A DNA stretch of 64,000 nucleotides from an uncultured Alistipes sp. (lineage in GTDB: Bacteria; Bacteroidota; Bacteroidia; Bacteroidales; Rikenellaceae): NCBI GenBank assembly GCA_944321955.1, contig CALUNG010000001.1, positions 62,001-126,000 of the forward strand, in the 5' to 3' direction. Both the position numbers and the translations under genes were made by a program. This document shows positions 45,190-54,400 of the stretch, in pieces (the first letter of the stretch is position 1; the number at the start of each line of letters is the position of its first letter). A model generated the notes under the pieces. It did not search any database, was not told the DNA's origin, and worked only from the letters and a program-made list of their open reading frames with translations.

Positions 45190-46224
45190 TTATGCCAGAT
45201 GTATTCCTGCCCGGCTGCATTCCTCGATCATTTCGGGGCTCCATATCGAGCTTTGTATCTCTCCGATGTGTGCCTTCCGCAGCAGATACATGCACAGGCG
45301 CGACTGTCCGATGCCGCCGCCGACGGTCAACGGAAGTTCTCCGTCGAGCAGCATGCGGTGGAACATCATCGTGGCCTTGTGCTCCTCGCCGCGCAGATGC
45401 AGCTGACGTCTCAGGGCATCGGCATCGACACGTATGCCCATGCTCGAGACCTCGAAAGCCATCTCAAGAACCGGATTCCACAACAGTATGTCGCCGTTGA
45501 GGCCACAGTATCCCTCCTCGTTGGGTGAGCTCCAGTCGTCGTAGTCGGCGGCGCGTCCGTCATGCGGCTTTCCGTCCGAAAGATTGCCTCCGATACCGAT
45601 GACGAAGACTGCCCCGTATTTGCGTGTTATCTCGTTCTCGCGCTGTTTGGGCGTAAGTCCGGGGTAGAGGTCGAGAAGCTGCTGCGAGTGGATGAAGAAT
45701 ATCTCTTCGGGCAGTTGCGGAACCAGTTGCGGAAACTCGACGTAGAGTTTGTTCTCGGTCACCTTGATCGACTCGTAGATGCGGCGCACGGTCTTCTTCA
45801 GAAAGGCTATGTTGCGCTGCTCGGGACGGATCACCTGCTCCCAGTCCCATTGGTCGACATAGATCGAATGGATGTTGTCGATCTCCTCTTCGGGACGCAG
45901 TGCGTTCATGTCGGTGTAGATTCCGCGGCCCGGAGCAGTATGCATCATGGCCAGCTTCCACCGTTTCCATTTGGCCAGCGAGTGTACCACCTCGGCAGTC
46001 GCGCCGCCGAGGCTCTTCACCGGAAAGGTTACGGCGTGTTCCGATCCGTTGAGGTCGTCGTTGAGGCCCGTCTCCTTCATGACGGCTATCGGGGCCGTTA
46101 CGCGAAGCAGCGCCAGTTGCGCCGACAGGTTGTTCTGGAACATGTCCTTGACCTGTTTTATGGCTTTTTCGGTGCTTTCGCAGTCGGGTATCGGATTTGC
46201 GTAGTTGTCGGGAAGTATCAACAT
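45190..46224 (-). CDS. asnA: Aspartate--ammonia ligase
   Basis: 344 residues from the ATG at 46224 (MLILPDNYANPIPDCESTEK); a longer reading would run over the promoter. Class II synthetase-like fold. Motifs: TFPVKSLGGATAEVVHSLAKW, HTAPGRGIYTDMNALRPEEE, SIYVDQWDWEQVI and LTVGGGIGQSRLCMYLLRKAHIGE. It makes asparagine from aspartate, ammonia and ATP. The -7 element TACATTTG lies at 46251-46258 on the minus strand. It is divergent from lon. Confidence 0.95.
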   Translation of the reverse strand: MLILPDNYANPIPDCESTEKAIKQVKDMFQNNLSAQLALLRVTAPIAVMKETGLNDDLNGSEHAVTFPVKSLGGATAEVVHSLAKWKRWKLAMMHTAPGRGIYTDMNALRPEEEIDNIHSIYVDQWDWEQVIRPEQRNIAFLKKTVRRIYESIKVTENKLYVEFPQLVPQLPEEIFFIHSQQLLDLYPGLTPKQRENEITRKYGAVFVIGIGGNLSDGKPHDGRAADYDDWSSPNEEGYCGLNGDILLWNPVLEMAFEVSSMGIRVDADALRRQLHLRGEEHKATMMFHRMLLDGELPLTVGGGIGQSRLCMYLLRKAHIGEIQSSIWSPEMIEECSRAGIHLA

Positions 46225-46250
46225 TGTCGTAATATTTGTCAAGTTTCCGA

Positions 46251-46258
46251 CAAATGTA
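46251..46258 (-). promoter_or_regulatory. -7 promoter element of asnA
   Basis: CAAATGTA on the plus strand, i.e. TACATTTG on the minus strand, 27 bases before the start; a TTG follows 22 bases further upstream (46283-46281). Confidence 0.55.
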
Positions 46259-46375
46259 CGTATTTTTGTGTGAAATTCGGCAATGTCGGCTCGCGATGGC
46301 ATTCTGCATGGCATTTCACGGGTGTGCGCGTACAAGATTTTAACTGTTATGTAATATAGTTCCGGCAAAAAACGT

Positions 46376-46383
46376 TATCTTTG
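46376..46383 (+). promoter_or_regulatory. -7 promoter element of the lon-kds operon
   Basis: TATCTTTG, an exact TAnnTTTG match, 25 bases before the lon ATG. No heat-shock-type operator (for example CIRCE) was recognised beside it. Confidence 0.55.
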
Positions 46384-46407
46384 CAAATTAAACGGAAAGG
46401 ACAATAT

Positions 46408-48849
46408 ATGGCAAAAAAACACAATAACGACAACATAGACCTTATCGATGACCTTAACATGCTGCCCGACATTATGGACGGCAAGCATCAGGTCATCCCC
46501 ATCATGACCGGCGGCGACGAACCCGTCGAGGATGTCAAGGTGCCCGAGGTGCTGCCCATACTGACGCTCCGCAGTTCGGTGCTCTTTCCGGGATCGATAA
46601 CTCCCATCACGGTTGGCCGCGAGCGGAGCATCAATCTCGTGCGCAGCGTCAACTCCGAAAACGGCATGCTCGGTGCCGTTCTTCAGCGTAACGGTGCTGT
46701 CGAGGAGCCGACGCCCGACGACATGTACAAGGTCGGCACGGCGGCCCAGATACTGAAGATTCTCGAGATGCCCAACGGCAACCTGACGGTCATACTGCGC
46801 GGTCTGAGCAAGATCGAGGTGGGCGAGTACGTCTCGCTCGAGCCCTACTTCAAGGCTCGCGTTACCACCCTCTACGACAGCGAACCGGGTACCAAGAGCG
46901 TCGAGTTCGATGCCCTTGTGGATTCGATACGCGACGTGGCGCTCAACATCATCAACATATCTCCGGCAATGCCCAAGGAGGCGGCCTTCGCCATCAAGAA
47001 CATTGATTCGAAGCGCGGCATCGTGAACTTCATCTGTACCAACATGGAGCTTTCGGATGAGGATCGCCAGTCGCTGCTCGAGGCTCCGGGTCTGCTGGCG
47101 CGTTCGCGCAAGCTGCTCGAGATCCTCATACGCGAACAGCAGCTTTCCGAACTCAAGAATACCATTCAGGAGAAGGTTAAGCAGGAGATCGACCGTCAGC
47201 AGCGCGACTACTACCTGCAGCAGCAGATGCGTACCATACAGGACGAGCTGGGTGACGGCGAGGATGCCGAGATAGCCTCCATGCGCGAGGCCGCGGCCAA
47301 GAAGAACTGGCCCAAGGAGGTCGGCGAACGTTTCGAGAAGGAGTTGCAGAAGGTTGAGCGGCTCAATCCGGCCGTGGCCGAATATTCGGTTCAGATGACC
47401 TACCTGCAGGTACTGCTCGAACTGCCGTGGAACGATACCACGAAGGACAACCTCGACCTCGAACAGGCCCGCAAACAGCTTAACGATGACCATTTCGGTC
47501 TGGACGAAGTCAAGGAGCGTATTCTCGAACATCTGGCCGTGATAAAGCTAAAGGGCGACCTCAAGTCCCCGATACTCTGCCTTTACGGTCCTCCGGGAGT
47601 GGGCAAGACGTCGCTCGGAAAGTCGGTTGCTACGGCTTTGGGGCGCAAGTTCGGACGCATATCGCTGGGCGGTCTGCACGATGAAGCCGAGATACGCGGT
47701 CACCGCCGTACCTATATCGGAGCCATGCCGGGACGTGTCATCGAGACCATCAAGCGTTGCGGTTCGTCGAATCCGGTGATCATCCTCGACGAGGTCGACA
47801 AGATCACGGTAAGCAACCACGGCGATCCTGCCAGTGCGCTGCTCGAGGTGCTCGACCCCGAACAGAATACCACCTTCCACGACAACTACATCGACATGGA
47901 GTATGACCTGTCGAAGGTGCTCTTCATAGCCACGGCCAACAACGTCGGCAACATCAATCCGGCGCTGCGCGACCGTATGGAGCTGATAAACATCTCGGGA
48001 TACATACTCGAGGACAAGGTTCAGATAGCCATCCATCACCTTCTGCCCAAGCAGTGCAAGGCTCACGGGCTCAAGGAGAGCGAACTGATTCTGACGCCGG
48101 CCATAGTCGAGAAGATCATCTCGGAGTATACGCGTGAGTCGGGTGTACGTTCGCTCGACAAGCACATAGCCAAACTGGCCCGTGCCCGTGCCAAGAACAT
48201 AGCCTTCGACGAGGCTTATACGCCCGAACTGACGGCCGAAGATATCGAGAAGATTCTTGGCAAGCCGCGTTTCCTCAAGGAGGAGTACGAGATCAAGGAC
48301 ATGATAGGAGTGGTTACCGGACTGGCATGGACCGAGGTCGGCGGCGACATCCTCTACATCGAGTCGCTGCTCACGCCCGGCAAGGGCAAGGTCAGCCTGA
48401 CGGGTAATCTTGGCGACGTGATGAAGGAGTCGGCGACCATAGCCCACGAGTGGGTCATGGCACACCATGCGGAGTTGGGTATCGACGTGGAGATGTTCGA
48501 GAAGAACGACCTCAATATACATGTTCCCGAGGGTGCGATACCGAAGGACGGCCCGTCGGCCGGCATCACGATGATCACGTCGATCGTGTCGACATATACG
48601 GGACGCAAGGTGCGCGAGCGTATAGCCATGACCGGCGAGACGACGCTTCGCGGCCGTGTATTGCCCGTGGGAGGAGTAAAGGAGAAGATTCTGGCCGCCA
48701 AGCGTGCCGGTATCACCGACATCATCCTCTCGGAGGAGAACCGCAAGGATATCGAGGAGGTAAAGCAGGAGTATCTTGCCGGCCTGACGTTCCACTATGT
48801 CAATACCAACGATGAGGTGCTTGCACTTGCCCTCGAACCCAAAGAGTAG
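46408..48849 (+). CDS. lon: ATP-dependent protease La (Lon)
   Basis: 813 residues from the ATG at 46408, preceded by GGAAAGGA. The N-terminal substrate domain ([20 protein letters not shown]) and a coiled-coil middle ([20 protein letters not shown]) precede the AAA+ module. Walker A is [20 protein letters not shown] and Walker B is [11 protein letters not shown]. The serine-lysine protease domain has [11 protein letters not shown] (catalytic Ser) and [15 protein letters not shown] (Lys). It degrades misfolded and regulatory proteins. kdsB starts four bases after its stop, so protease and Kdo genes share an operon. Confidence 0.97.
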   Translation: MAKKHNNDNIDLIDDLNMLPDIMDGKHQVIPIMTGGDEPVEDVKVPEVLPILTLRSSVLFPGSITPITVGRERSINLVRSVNSENGMLGAVLQRNGAVEEPTPDDMYKVGTAAQILKILEMPNGNLTVILRGLSKIEVGEYVSLEPYFKARVTTLYDSEPGTKSVEFDALVDSIRDVALNIINISPAMPKEAAFAIKNIDSKRGIVNFICTNMELSDEDRQSLLEAPGLLARSRKLLEILIREQQLSELKNTIQEKVKQEIDRQQRDYYLQQQMRTIQDELGDGEDAEIASMREAAAKKNWPKEVGERFEKELQKVERLNPAVAEYSVQMTYLQVLLELPWNDTTKDNLDLEQARKQLNDDHFGLDEVKERILEHLAVIKLKGDLKSPILCLYGPPGVGKTSLGKSVATALGRKFGRISLGGLHDEAEIRGHRRTYIGAMPGRVIETIKRCGSSNPVIILDEVDKITVSNHGDPASALLEVLDPEQNTTFHDNYIDMEYDLSKVLFIATANNVGNINPALRDRMELINISGYILEDKVQIAIHHLLPKQCKAHGLKESELILTPAIVEKIISEYTRESGVRSLDKHIAKLARARAKNIAFDEAYTPELTAEDIEKILGKPRFLKEEYEIKDMIGVVTGLAWTEVGGDILYIESLLTPGKGKVSLTGNLGDVMKESATIAHEWVMAHHAELGIDVEMFEKNDLNIHVPEGAIPKDGPSAGITMITSIVSTYTGRKVRERIAMTGETTLRGRVLPVGGVKEKILAAKRAGITDIILSEENRKDIEEVKQEYLAGLTFHYVNTNDEVLALALEPKE

Positions 48850-48853
48850 AACC

Positions 48854-49606
48854 ATGAAGTTTATCGCGATCATCCCGGCCCGATACGCATCGACGCGTTT
48901 CCCGGGCAAACCGTTGGCCGTATTGGGCGGCAAGATGGTTATAGAACGTGTCTACGAGCAGGTATCCGGCGTCTTGGACGACGTCGTGGTGGCAACGGAC
49001 GACGAACGCATACGCCGTGCCGTGGAGTCTTTCGGCGGCAAGGCCGAAATGACCTCTCCCGACCACCGCAGCGGCACGGACCGCTGCTACGAGGCTTACT
49101 GCAAGCATGGCGGCGCGTATGATGTGGTCATCAACGTACAGGGCGACGAGCCGTTTATCCAGGCTTCGCAGATCGAGACGGTCATGCGTTGCTTCGATAA
49201 CCCCGGAACCGATATCGCCACTCTGGTCAAGCCGTTTTCGCCGAACGACCCTCTGTCGGCCCTCGAGAACCCTAACTCGCCGAAGGTGGTTGTCGACCGG
49301 GAGATGCATGCGCTGTACTTTTCGCGGTCGGTTATTCCGTATCTGCGCGGCGTGGATCGCTCGGAGTGGCTCCGAAAGCATACCTTCTACAAACATATCG
49401 GAATGTATGCGTTCCGCGCCGATGTGCTGCGCGAAGTGACTTCGCTGCCGCAATCGTCGCTCGAGTTGGCCGAGTCGCTCGAGCAGCTTCGCTGGCTCGA
49501 AAACGGATACAGAATCGGTGTCGGTATCTCCGACGTAGAGACAATAGGAATAGATACCCCAGAGGACCTGGCGCGTGCCGAGGCATTCCTTGCGGGTCGC
49601 AAATAA
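48854..49606 (+). CDS. kdsB: 3-deoxy-manno-octulosonate cytidylyltransferase (CMP-Kdo synthetase)
   Basis: 250 residues. Nucleotide-binding signature [20 protein letters not shown], then [32 protein letters not shown] and [11 protein letters not shown]. It activates Kdo as CMP-Kdo for the inner core of LPS. The start at 48854 is four bases after the lon stop. Part of lon-kdsB-kdsA-kdsD. Confidence 0.96.
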   Translation: MKFIAIIPARYASTRFPGKPLAVLGGKMVIERVYEQVSGVLDDVVVATDDERIRRAVESFGGKAEMTSPDHRSGTDRCYEAYCKHGGAYDVVINVQGDEPFIQASQIETVMRCFDNPGTDIATLVKPFSPNDPLSALENPNSPKVVVDREMHALYFSRSVIPYLRGVDRSEWLRKHTFYKHIGMYAFRADVLREVTSLPQSSLELAESLEQLRWLENGYRIGVGISDVETIGIDTPEDLARAEAFLAGRK

Positions 49607-49622
49607 AAACAGAGAGCAGTTT

Positions 49623-50369
49623 ATGAAATTCATAGCCGGACCATGTGTCATCGAATCGGCCGGGTTGCTCGATGAGGTTGCTGAACGCCTTGTTGCAATC
49701 AACCGCCGTCTGGGTACCGATATCATCTTCAAGGCCTCGTTCGACAAGGCCAACCGTACATCCATTGCGTCGTACCGTGGCGTGGGTCTCGAACGAGGTT
49801 TGCAGAAGCTTGCCGACGTGCGGGCGAAATGGGGCCTGAAGATATTGACGGACATACACGAGTCGTGGCAGGCCGAACCGGTTGGTGAGGTTGTGGACGT
49901 TATCCAGATACCGGCTTTTTTGTGCCGGCAGACCGATCTTGTCGTCGCTGCCGCACGTACGGGCAAGACGGTGAATATCAAGAAGGCGCAGTTCCTGTCT
50001 GGCGCAGACATGCGCTATCCCTATGAAAAGGCGCGTCAGGCCGGGGCTGTAGACGTATGGTTGACCGAACGCGGAAATTCGTTCGGATACAACAATCTGG
50101 TCGTCGATTTTCGCAATATTCCCGACATGCTGAAGATCGCCCCGACGGTCATAATGGACTGTACGCATTCGGTACAGCGTCCCGGAGCTGCCGGCGGCAA
50201 GACCGGCGGCAACCGCGAATTCGTTCCGGCCATGGCTCTTGCGGCGAAGGCATTCGGCGCGAACGGATACTTCTTCGAAGTGCATCCCGACCCGGACAAG
50301 GCCTTGAGCGATGGCCCGAACATGCTCGAACTCGACAAGTTGGAAACCGTAATCGAATCATTGATATGA
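49623..50369 (+). CDS. kdsA: 3-deoxy-8-phosphooctulonate synthase
   Basis: 248 residues starting MKFIAGPCVIESAG. The barrel motifs are IFKASFDKANRTSI, LTDIHESWQAEPVGEVVDVI, the KKAQFLSGADM string, CTHSVQRPGAAGGKTGGNRE and EVHPDPDKALSDGPN. It condenses arabinose-5-phosphate with PEP to Kdo-8-phosphate. The N terminus is shorter than in E. coli, as in other Bacteroidota. Its stop overlaps the next start (ATGA), so kdsA and kdsD are coupled: the product of the second enzyme feeds the first. Confidence 0.96.
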   Translation: MKFIAGPCVIESAGLLDEVAERLVAINRRLGTDIIFKASFDKANRTSIASYRGVGLERGLQKLADVRAKWGLKILTDIHESWQAEPVGEVVDVIQIPAFLCRQTDLVVAAARTGKTVNIKKAQFLSGADMRYPYEKARQAGAVDVWLTERGNSFGYNNLVVDFRNIPDMLKIAPTVIMDCTHSVQRPGAAGGKTGGNREFVPAMALAAKAFGANGYFFEVHPDPDKALSDGPNMLELDKLETVIESLI

Positions 50370-51337
50370 TGAATGAAGAACAACGTGAAAACGTACTCGA
50401 TGTAGCCCGCAAGGCCATACATACCGAAGCGCTTGCGCTCAAGCATCTCGAACATTCGCTCGGTGACGAGTTTGTCGATGCCGTCGAGCTGATACTCGCA
50501 AGCAAGGGTAAACTGATTGTCACGGGCATGGGCAAGTCGGGACTTGTGGGACGCAAGGTGGCGGCGACGCTGGCAAGTACCGGTACGCCGAGTTTTTTTC
50601 TGCATCCGGGCGAGGCCTTTCATGGAGATCTGGGTATGATCTCGAAGGATGACGTTATCCTTGCGCTGTCGTACTCGGGCGAGACTGACGAGATACTGAA
50701 GATCGTACCGTTCATACACGACAACGGCAACCGGCTTATAGCCATGACCGGCAATCCGGAATCGACGCTGGCCAAGAATGCCGACCTGCATCTGGATGTC
50801 GCCGTCAAGCATGAGGCCTGCATACTTCATCTGGCACCTACAACATCGACGACCGCACAGATAGCCATGGGCGATGCTTTGGCCGTTGCACTGATGAAGG
50901 AGCGCGGATTTACGAGCGTCGATTTTGCACGTCTGCATCCGGGAGGAAGTCTCGGACGTCGCCTGCTGATGACGGTCGGCAACGTCATGCGCAAGAACGA
51001 TCTGCCGGTTGTCTCGGCCGACTGTTCGGCCAAGGACATGATCCATGCCGTAAGCCGTGGCGGATTGGGCCTGATCGTTATCTGCGGAGAGGACGACAAG
51101 GTCAAGGGTATCGTTACGGACGGTGACATACGTCGTGCGATGGAGAGCCGTCAGGCCGATTTCTTCAAGATCCGGGCCGCCGACATAGCTACACCGCGTC
51201 CACGCACCATTCATCCATACGAGAAGCTCATAGCGGCCGAGAAGCTGATGACACGCCACAAGGTCAACTCCCTGTTGGTAGTTGATGACGATGACCGCCT
51301 TGTCGGAGTGATACAGATCTACGATATCAAGCTCTGA
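50366..51337 (+). CDS. kdsD: Arabinose-5-phosphate isomerase (KpsF/GutQ/KdsD family)
   Basis: 323 residues from the ATG at 50366; a second ATG follows directly at 50369. The N-terminal SIS domain has VTGMGKSGLVGRKVAATLAS, ALSYSGETDEILKIV and HLAPTTSTTAQIAMGDALA. Two C-terminal CBS domains follow (RKNDLPVVSADCSAKDMIHA, GIVTDGDIRRAMESR, and VNSLLVVDDDDRLVGVIQIYD). It converts ribulose-5-phosphate to arabinose-5-phosphate for Kdo synthesis. The CBS pair may bind an allosteric ligand. Last gene of the lon-kds operon, followed by two terminators. Confidence 0.95.
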   Translation: MMNEEQRENVLDVARKAIHTEALALKHLEHSLGDEFVDAVELILASKGKLIVTGMGKSGLVGRKVAATLASTGTPSFFLHPGEAFHGDLGMISKDDVILALSYSGETDEILKIVPFIHDNGNRLIAMTGNPESTLAKNADLHLDVAVKHEACILHLAPTTSTTAQIAMGDALAVALMKERGFTSVDFARLHPGGSLGRRLLMTVGNVMRKNDLPVVSADCSAKDMIHAVSRGGLGLIVICGEDDKVKGIVTDGDIRRAMESRQADFFKIRAADIATPRPRTIHPYEKLIAAEKLMTRHKVNSLLVVDDDDRLVGVIQIYDIKL

Positions 51338-51363
51338 CAGGTTTGCCATTCTGAAAGTAAAAG

Positions 51364-51405
51364 CGGACACCCTGATTTATGCAAGATCGGGGTGTCCGAC
51401 TTTTT
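51364..51405 (+). terminator. Intrinsic terminator of the lon-kds operon
   Basis: A 9-bp perfect stem CGGACACCC/GGGTGTCCG, extended by a wobble and further pairs, with TTTTT after it. Confidence 0.85.
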
Positions 51406-51447
51406 CGGATAGACTGATCCGACGCGATCCGTCAACGCTGCATTGTA

Positions 51448-51483
51448 AAAAAAGCAGGCTGCCGTAAGGTCGCCTGCTTTTTT
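51448..51483. terminator. Second, bidirectional terminator before the DUF2807 gene
   Basis: A 12-bp perfect stem AAAAAAGCAGGC/GCCTGCTTTTTT with a 12-base loop. It serves the minus-strand DUF2807 gene and backs up the lon-kds terminator. Confidence 0.88.
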
Positions 51484-51494
51484 AGGTATGGATG

Positions 51495-52154
51495 TTACTC
51501 CTCTTTTGTCGTTGTGGAGCCTCCGGTGTTGTTGACGTTCAGGATTGAGGGAGTTCCCTTGTACGATATGTTCGAACCGCCGGAATTTTCGCCTGTCAGC
51601 GACTGCGTGACGGTTATCTCGAGTTTGCTGCCGCCGGTGTTCACGACCTCGGCATTTCCGACCGTAAGCCCGTATCCGTAGAAGACGGATCCTCCCGAAC
51701 ACTCTATTCCGGCCGAGGCACATTCACCCGAGAAGGTGGCCTGCGAACCGCCCGAAACGTTGAATTCCGCCTCCGGAAGAGACAGTTGTCCTTCGGTGTA
51801 TATCCGTGCACCGCCCGAAGCGGTAAAGTCACGGTATTGGCTCAGCGAGGCTTCGATCGTTACGTCGAGATTTTTGAAACGTTTCGCATTTACGGTGAAT
51901 GTCACCTTGTCGGCGGTCGTTTCGGCCTTTATGTATGGTTGTACGTTGCCGTGGGTTATTATGACGGCTTCGCCTGCGGGAACATCATCGGTCAGAACGA
52001 GTGTTATGCCGTCGCCAGTCTCGATACGGTCTATGCTGCCCGATACTTCCATCCAGCGATTGACGATCTCGCCTTCGGGCTCCAGCCACTCCGAGCATGA
52101 TATCATAGCGAGTGCACATGTAATGACGGCCCCAAACAATAGATACTTTTTCAT
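51495..52154 (-). CDS. DUF2807 (head GIN domain) lipoprotein
   Basis: 219 residues with a lipoprotein signal peptide (MKKYLLFGAVITCALAMISC; Cys20). The mature part is a right-handed beta-helix-like DUF2807/GIN domain made of short Gly-Gly-Ser strands (SGGARIYTEGQL, VSGGSQATFSGECASAGIEC, NTGGSKLEITV, NSGGSNISYKG, NTGGSTTTKEE). Such proteins are abundant on Bacteroidota cell surfaces; the role is unknown, possibly adhesion or polysaccharide binding. A TACATTTG -7 element lies at 52175-52182 on the same strand. Monocistronic, with a terminator after it. Confidence 0.88.
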   Translation of the reverse strand: MKKYLLFGAVITCALAMISCSEWLEPEGEIVNRWMEVSGSIDRIETGDGITLVLTDDVPAGEAVIITHGNVQPYIKAETTADKVTFTVNAKRFKNLDVTIEASLSQYRDFTASGGARIYTEGQLSLPEAEFNVSGGSQATFSGECASAGIECSGGSVFYGYGLTVGNAEVVNTGGSKLEITVTQSLTGENSGGSNISYKGTPSILNVNNTGGSTTTKEE

Positions 52155-52174
52155 CTCATGATATTTTTACGCCG

Positions 52175-52182
52175 CAAATGTA
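52175..52182 (-). promoter_or_regulatory. -7 promoter element of the DUF2807 gene
   Basis: CAAATGTA on the plus strand, TACATTTG on the minus strand, 20 bases before the start. No -33 TTTG at the usual distance. Confidence 0.45.
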
Positions 52183-52316
52183 GCATATAAGTTACAATGT
52201 TGTTCATCATGTATCGATATTGTTCATTCGGCCACGGAATGGCTGAGCAGTCAAGCATTATGCGTAGATAGAACATCCGCCGCGAAGGGCTGCAAGGTGG
52301 GGTATGTATGATAAAA

Positions 52317-52343
52317 CAAAAAACCGATGGCGTTGACCATCGG
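52317..52343 (-). terminator. Intrinsic terminator of tRNA-Lys
   Basis: On the minus strand CCGATGG/CCATCGG, a 7-bp stem with a 6-base loop, running into TTTTTTGTTTT. Confidence 0.85.
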
Positions 52344-52350
52344 CTTTCCG

Positions 52351-52423
52351 TACCTCCTCAGGGGCTCGAACCCTGGACCCCAACATTAAGAGTGTCGTGC
52401 TCTACCAACTGAGCTAAAGAGGC
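52351..52423 (-). tRNA. tRNA-Lys (anticodon CTT)
   Basis: A full cloverleaf of 73 bases can be folded by eye. The acceptor GCCTCTT pairs with AGGAGGT with two wobbles. The D arm is GCTC...GAGC. The anticodon stem CGACA/TGTTG closes the loop CTCTTAA, giving anticodon CTT. The T arm CAGGG/CCCTG carries TTCGAGC. The discriminator is A and CCA is not encoded. It decodes AAG. A full-consensus promoter lies at 52435-52465 and a terminator directly after the gene, so it is a single-gene unit. Confidence 0.95.
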
Positions 52424-52434
52424 GATTGCGAGTG

Positions 52435-52465
52435 CAAAGATAGATATCTTTTGTTATTCTGCAAA
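52435..52465 (-). promoter_or_regulatory. Full-consensus promoter of tRNA-Lys
   Basis: On the minus strand: TTTG (52465-52462), a 19-base spacer, TATCTTTG (52442-52435), 12 bases before the mature 5' end. Confidence 0.8.
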
Positions 52466-52499
52466 GAAACTCGTAAAAATTTTTTGTAATTTTTTATTT

Positions 52500-53813
52500 T
52501 TATCTGTTCGGGGCGTTCGTCAGGCCTATCCGGTCGTTGTTCCATTCGCCGTTGGCACCGACGTATATTATCGGCCTGAAGTGTTCCAACCCTTTGAGCA
52601 GCAGATAGCTTTCGTACAGGTTTATGCCGTTTGTGCGTCCGTTCCCGAGCGAAAAGGCCACCACCGAGGCGTGCGACTTCGATGTGTGGTACATTTCGAG
52701 CGTGCGGACGAGATACTCCTGCTGCCATGCGGGGTCGTTGCTGGGATTGCCGCCGCGTTTGATCGATTCGGACCCCTTGGAGGTATCGACGGCCGCCTGC
52801 GGTATGGCATACAGACCTGCGGCATCGCAGTTGGCGTAGAACGATTGAGGCGCTTCGCCTGCGGCGAACGTTACGGCGTTGTATTTTTCGCTCTTGAGTC
52901 CGGCGAGCTCAGATGCCGTTGTCGTCGGATCGACCTGCTTTACATATAGAGTGGTCTCCTGTCCGTTGATCAAGAGTTTGCCGTCATGGTGCGATACGGC
53001 TCTCAGACCGACGGGCACCACTATGTTTTCGGTATAGCGGCCTTCGGTCATGTTGCGTATCACGAGCCGTGCGAGTACCGGATTATCGGCGCTCCAAAGC
53101 CATTTGCGCGGTATTATGGTCGAAAACTTAACGGTATCTTCGCCGCGCATGTCGAGCGTCATCTCCCTGTGTCCGTATGCCAGTCTGGTGGTGTCGGGGG
53201 CGACGAGTTCATAGTATATGCGAGTACTTTTCGGGTTGAGGGCGTCGGTCTTTACCACGATTCCGATTTCGGCGATGCCGTCGCCGTTGTCGTTGAGTCG
53301 GGTCGAGAGGTCGATGTCACGCACGCGTATTGTCGGTTGCGAGATGATTTCGGCCTTGCCGAGCCATACTATTCCCGATTCGAGCAGTGCTGATGCGTCG
53401 TTCTGTGCCGGGAATGTTACGGTCACTCTGTTTACTCCCTGTTTCGATTTTTTGGTAAGGTTGAATTCGGTCTGTACCGTGCCGTTGCCGGTATATCCGA
53501 CTTCCGTTCCGTTGGCCGTTACAGAATATCCGCCCGAGGCACAGTCGATTCTCAACAGTACCTGCCGGTTGAGCCATGCTGCGGGGTAGACGTAGTCGGC
53601 CGAGAAACTGATGCTCCCGTCCTTTTCGTCGCGCTGCCACTCGGTGATCGGAACGATATATCGTGACGCTCCGTCGGCGGCCGCTGCCGCTTCGTCTACC
53701 GAAGCATACGGACGTATCGACGAGCGTGGCTGTTCGCAGCCTTCGCACGGACGGTTCTGCGCCATGGCGCCTGATACTGTCAAAAGAAATATGGCTATAA
53801 GTGCGGTCTTCAT
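52500..53813 (-). CDS. GH2-like secreted protein without the catalytic acid/base Glu (predicted pseudoenzyme)
   Basis: 437 residues with a signal peptide (MKTALIAIFLLTVSGAMAQ). It follows the order of a family 2 glycoside hydrolase: sugar-binding jelly roll (residues about 30-155), Ig-like domain (about 160-260), then the first part of the TIM barrel (LLINGQETTLYVKQVDPTTT onward). Near residue 390 the beta-galactosidase motif SLGNES reads FSLGNGRTNG: the acid/base Glu is Gly. The chain stops before the region that would carry the nucleophile. A normal GH2 enzyme is 600 residues or more. It probably binds rather than cuts a glycan. A frameshift could not be found. Confidence 0.75.
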   Translation of the reverse strand: MKTALIAIFLLTVSGAMAQNRPCEGCEQPRSSIRPYASVDEAAAAADGASRYIVPITEWQRDEKDGSISFSADYVYPAAWLNRQVLLRIDCASGGYSVTANGTEVGYTGNGTVQTEFNLTKKSKQGVNRVTVTFPAQNDASALLESGIVWLGKAEIISQPTIRVRDIDLSTRLNDNGDGIAEIGIVVKTDALNPKSTRIYYELVAPDTTRLAYGHREMTLDMRGEDTVKFSTIIPRKWLWSADNPVLARLVIRNMTEGRYTENIVVPVGLRAVSHHDGKLLINGQETTLYVKQVDPTTTASELAGLKSEKYNAVTFAAGEAPQSFYANCDAAGLYAIPQAAVDTSKGSESIKRGGNPSNDPAWQQEYLVRTLEMYHTSKSHASVVAFSLGNGRTNGINLYESYLLLKGLEHFRPIIYVGANGEWNNDRIGLTNAPNR

Positions 53814-53821
53814 AATTTTTG

Positions 53822-53829
53822 TACCTTTG
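53822..53829 (+). promoter_or_regulatory. -7 promoter element of the HsdR-N-like gene
   Basis: TACCTTTG, an exact TAnnTTTG match, 34 bases before the ATG at 53864. Confidence 0.45.
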
Positions 53830-53863
53830 TCGGGTAAAGATAGTAATTTTTCCGCAATAGCGC

Positions 53864-54307
53864 ATGTCCCACTCGCACGAACTCAATTTTCCGCCCGTCG
53901 ATCTGCATCGCATCGAGCGTGACGGCCGTACATACATACCCGACACCGTACGTGGCGGGTATATCGTACTTACACCCGAGGAGCTGGTACGCAGGCACGC
54001 CATTGCATATCTGACGGGGTATTGCGGCGTTGAGTTGCGGACGCTGATGACCGAATATCCGGTCGATCTCAACGGTACGCAGCAACGGGCCGATATCGTA
54101 GTCTCCGATACGTCGGGGCATCCCGTGATTCTGGTCGAGTGCAAGGCTCCCGACGTGAAGATTACGGGCGAGGTCTTTGCGCAGGCCGTACGGTACAACA
54201 GTGTCCTGCAGGCCCGCTACATCATCCTTACCAACGGAATGAAACACTATTGTTTCGAGCGTACGGCCGAAGGCTACGCCCGCATGAACGGTTTTCCTCA
54301 TCTGTAA
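53864..54307 (+). CDS. Stand-alone type I restriction HsdR N-terminal domain protein (PD-(D/E)XK nuclease-like)
   Basis: 147 residues made of a single domain of the HSDR_N type. The core shows RADIVVSDTSGHPVILVECKAP, that is Asp ... Glu-x-Lys of a PD-(D/E)XK nuclease, followed by the conserved Gln/Arg-containing helix EVFAQAVRYNSVLQARYIIL and NGMKHYCFE. No helicase part, HsdM or HsdS gene is nearby, so it is not a restriction system. Small proteins of this type occur singly in many Bacteroidota; the role is unknown, perhaps DNA repair or defence. It has its own -7 element and is flanked by divergent and convergent genes. Confidence 0.85.
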   Translation: MSHSHELNFPPVDLHRIERDGRTYIPDTVRGGYIVLTPEELVRRHAIAYLTGYCGVELRTLMTEYPVDLNGTQQRADIVVSDTSGHPVILVECKAPDVKITGEVFAQAVRYNSVLQARYIILTNGMKHYCFERTAEGYARMNGFPHL

Positions 54308-54400
54308 TAGGCGTCGCCCAATCCCTGCGTATACTGAATCCGGGATAGAATGCATGCGCATTCATGACAACCGCCTGTCGACACCCGTCTCGGCGACCGG

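Noticed and set aside
50057-51337. A longer start for kdsD reaching into kdsA
   Set aside because: The extra residues are an off-frame reading of kdsA; the ATG at 50366 overlapping the kdsA stop is the standard coupling.
53864-54307. A type I restriction-modification system
   Set aside because: Only the N-terminal domain of HsdR is present; no helicase, HsdM or HsdS gene is in the window.
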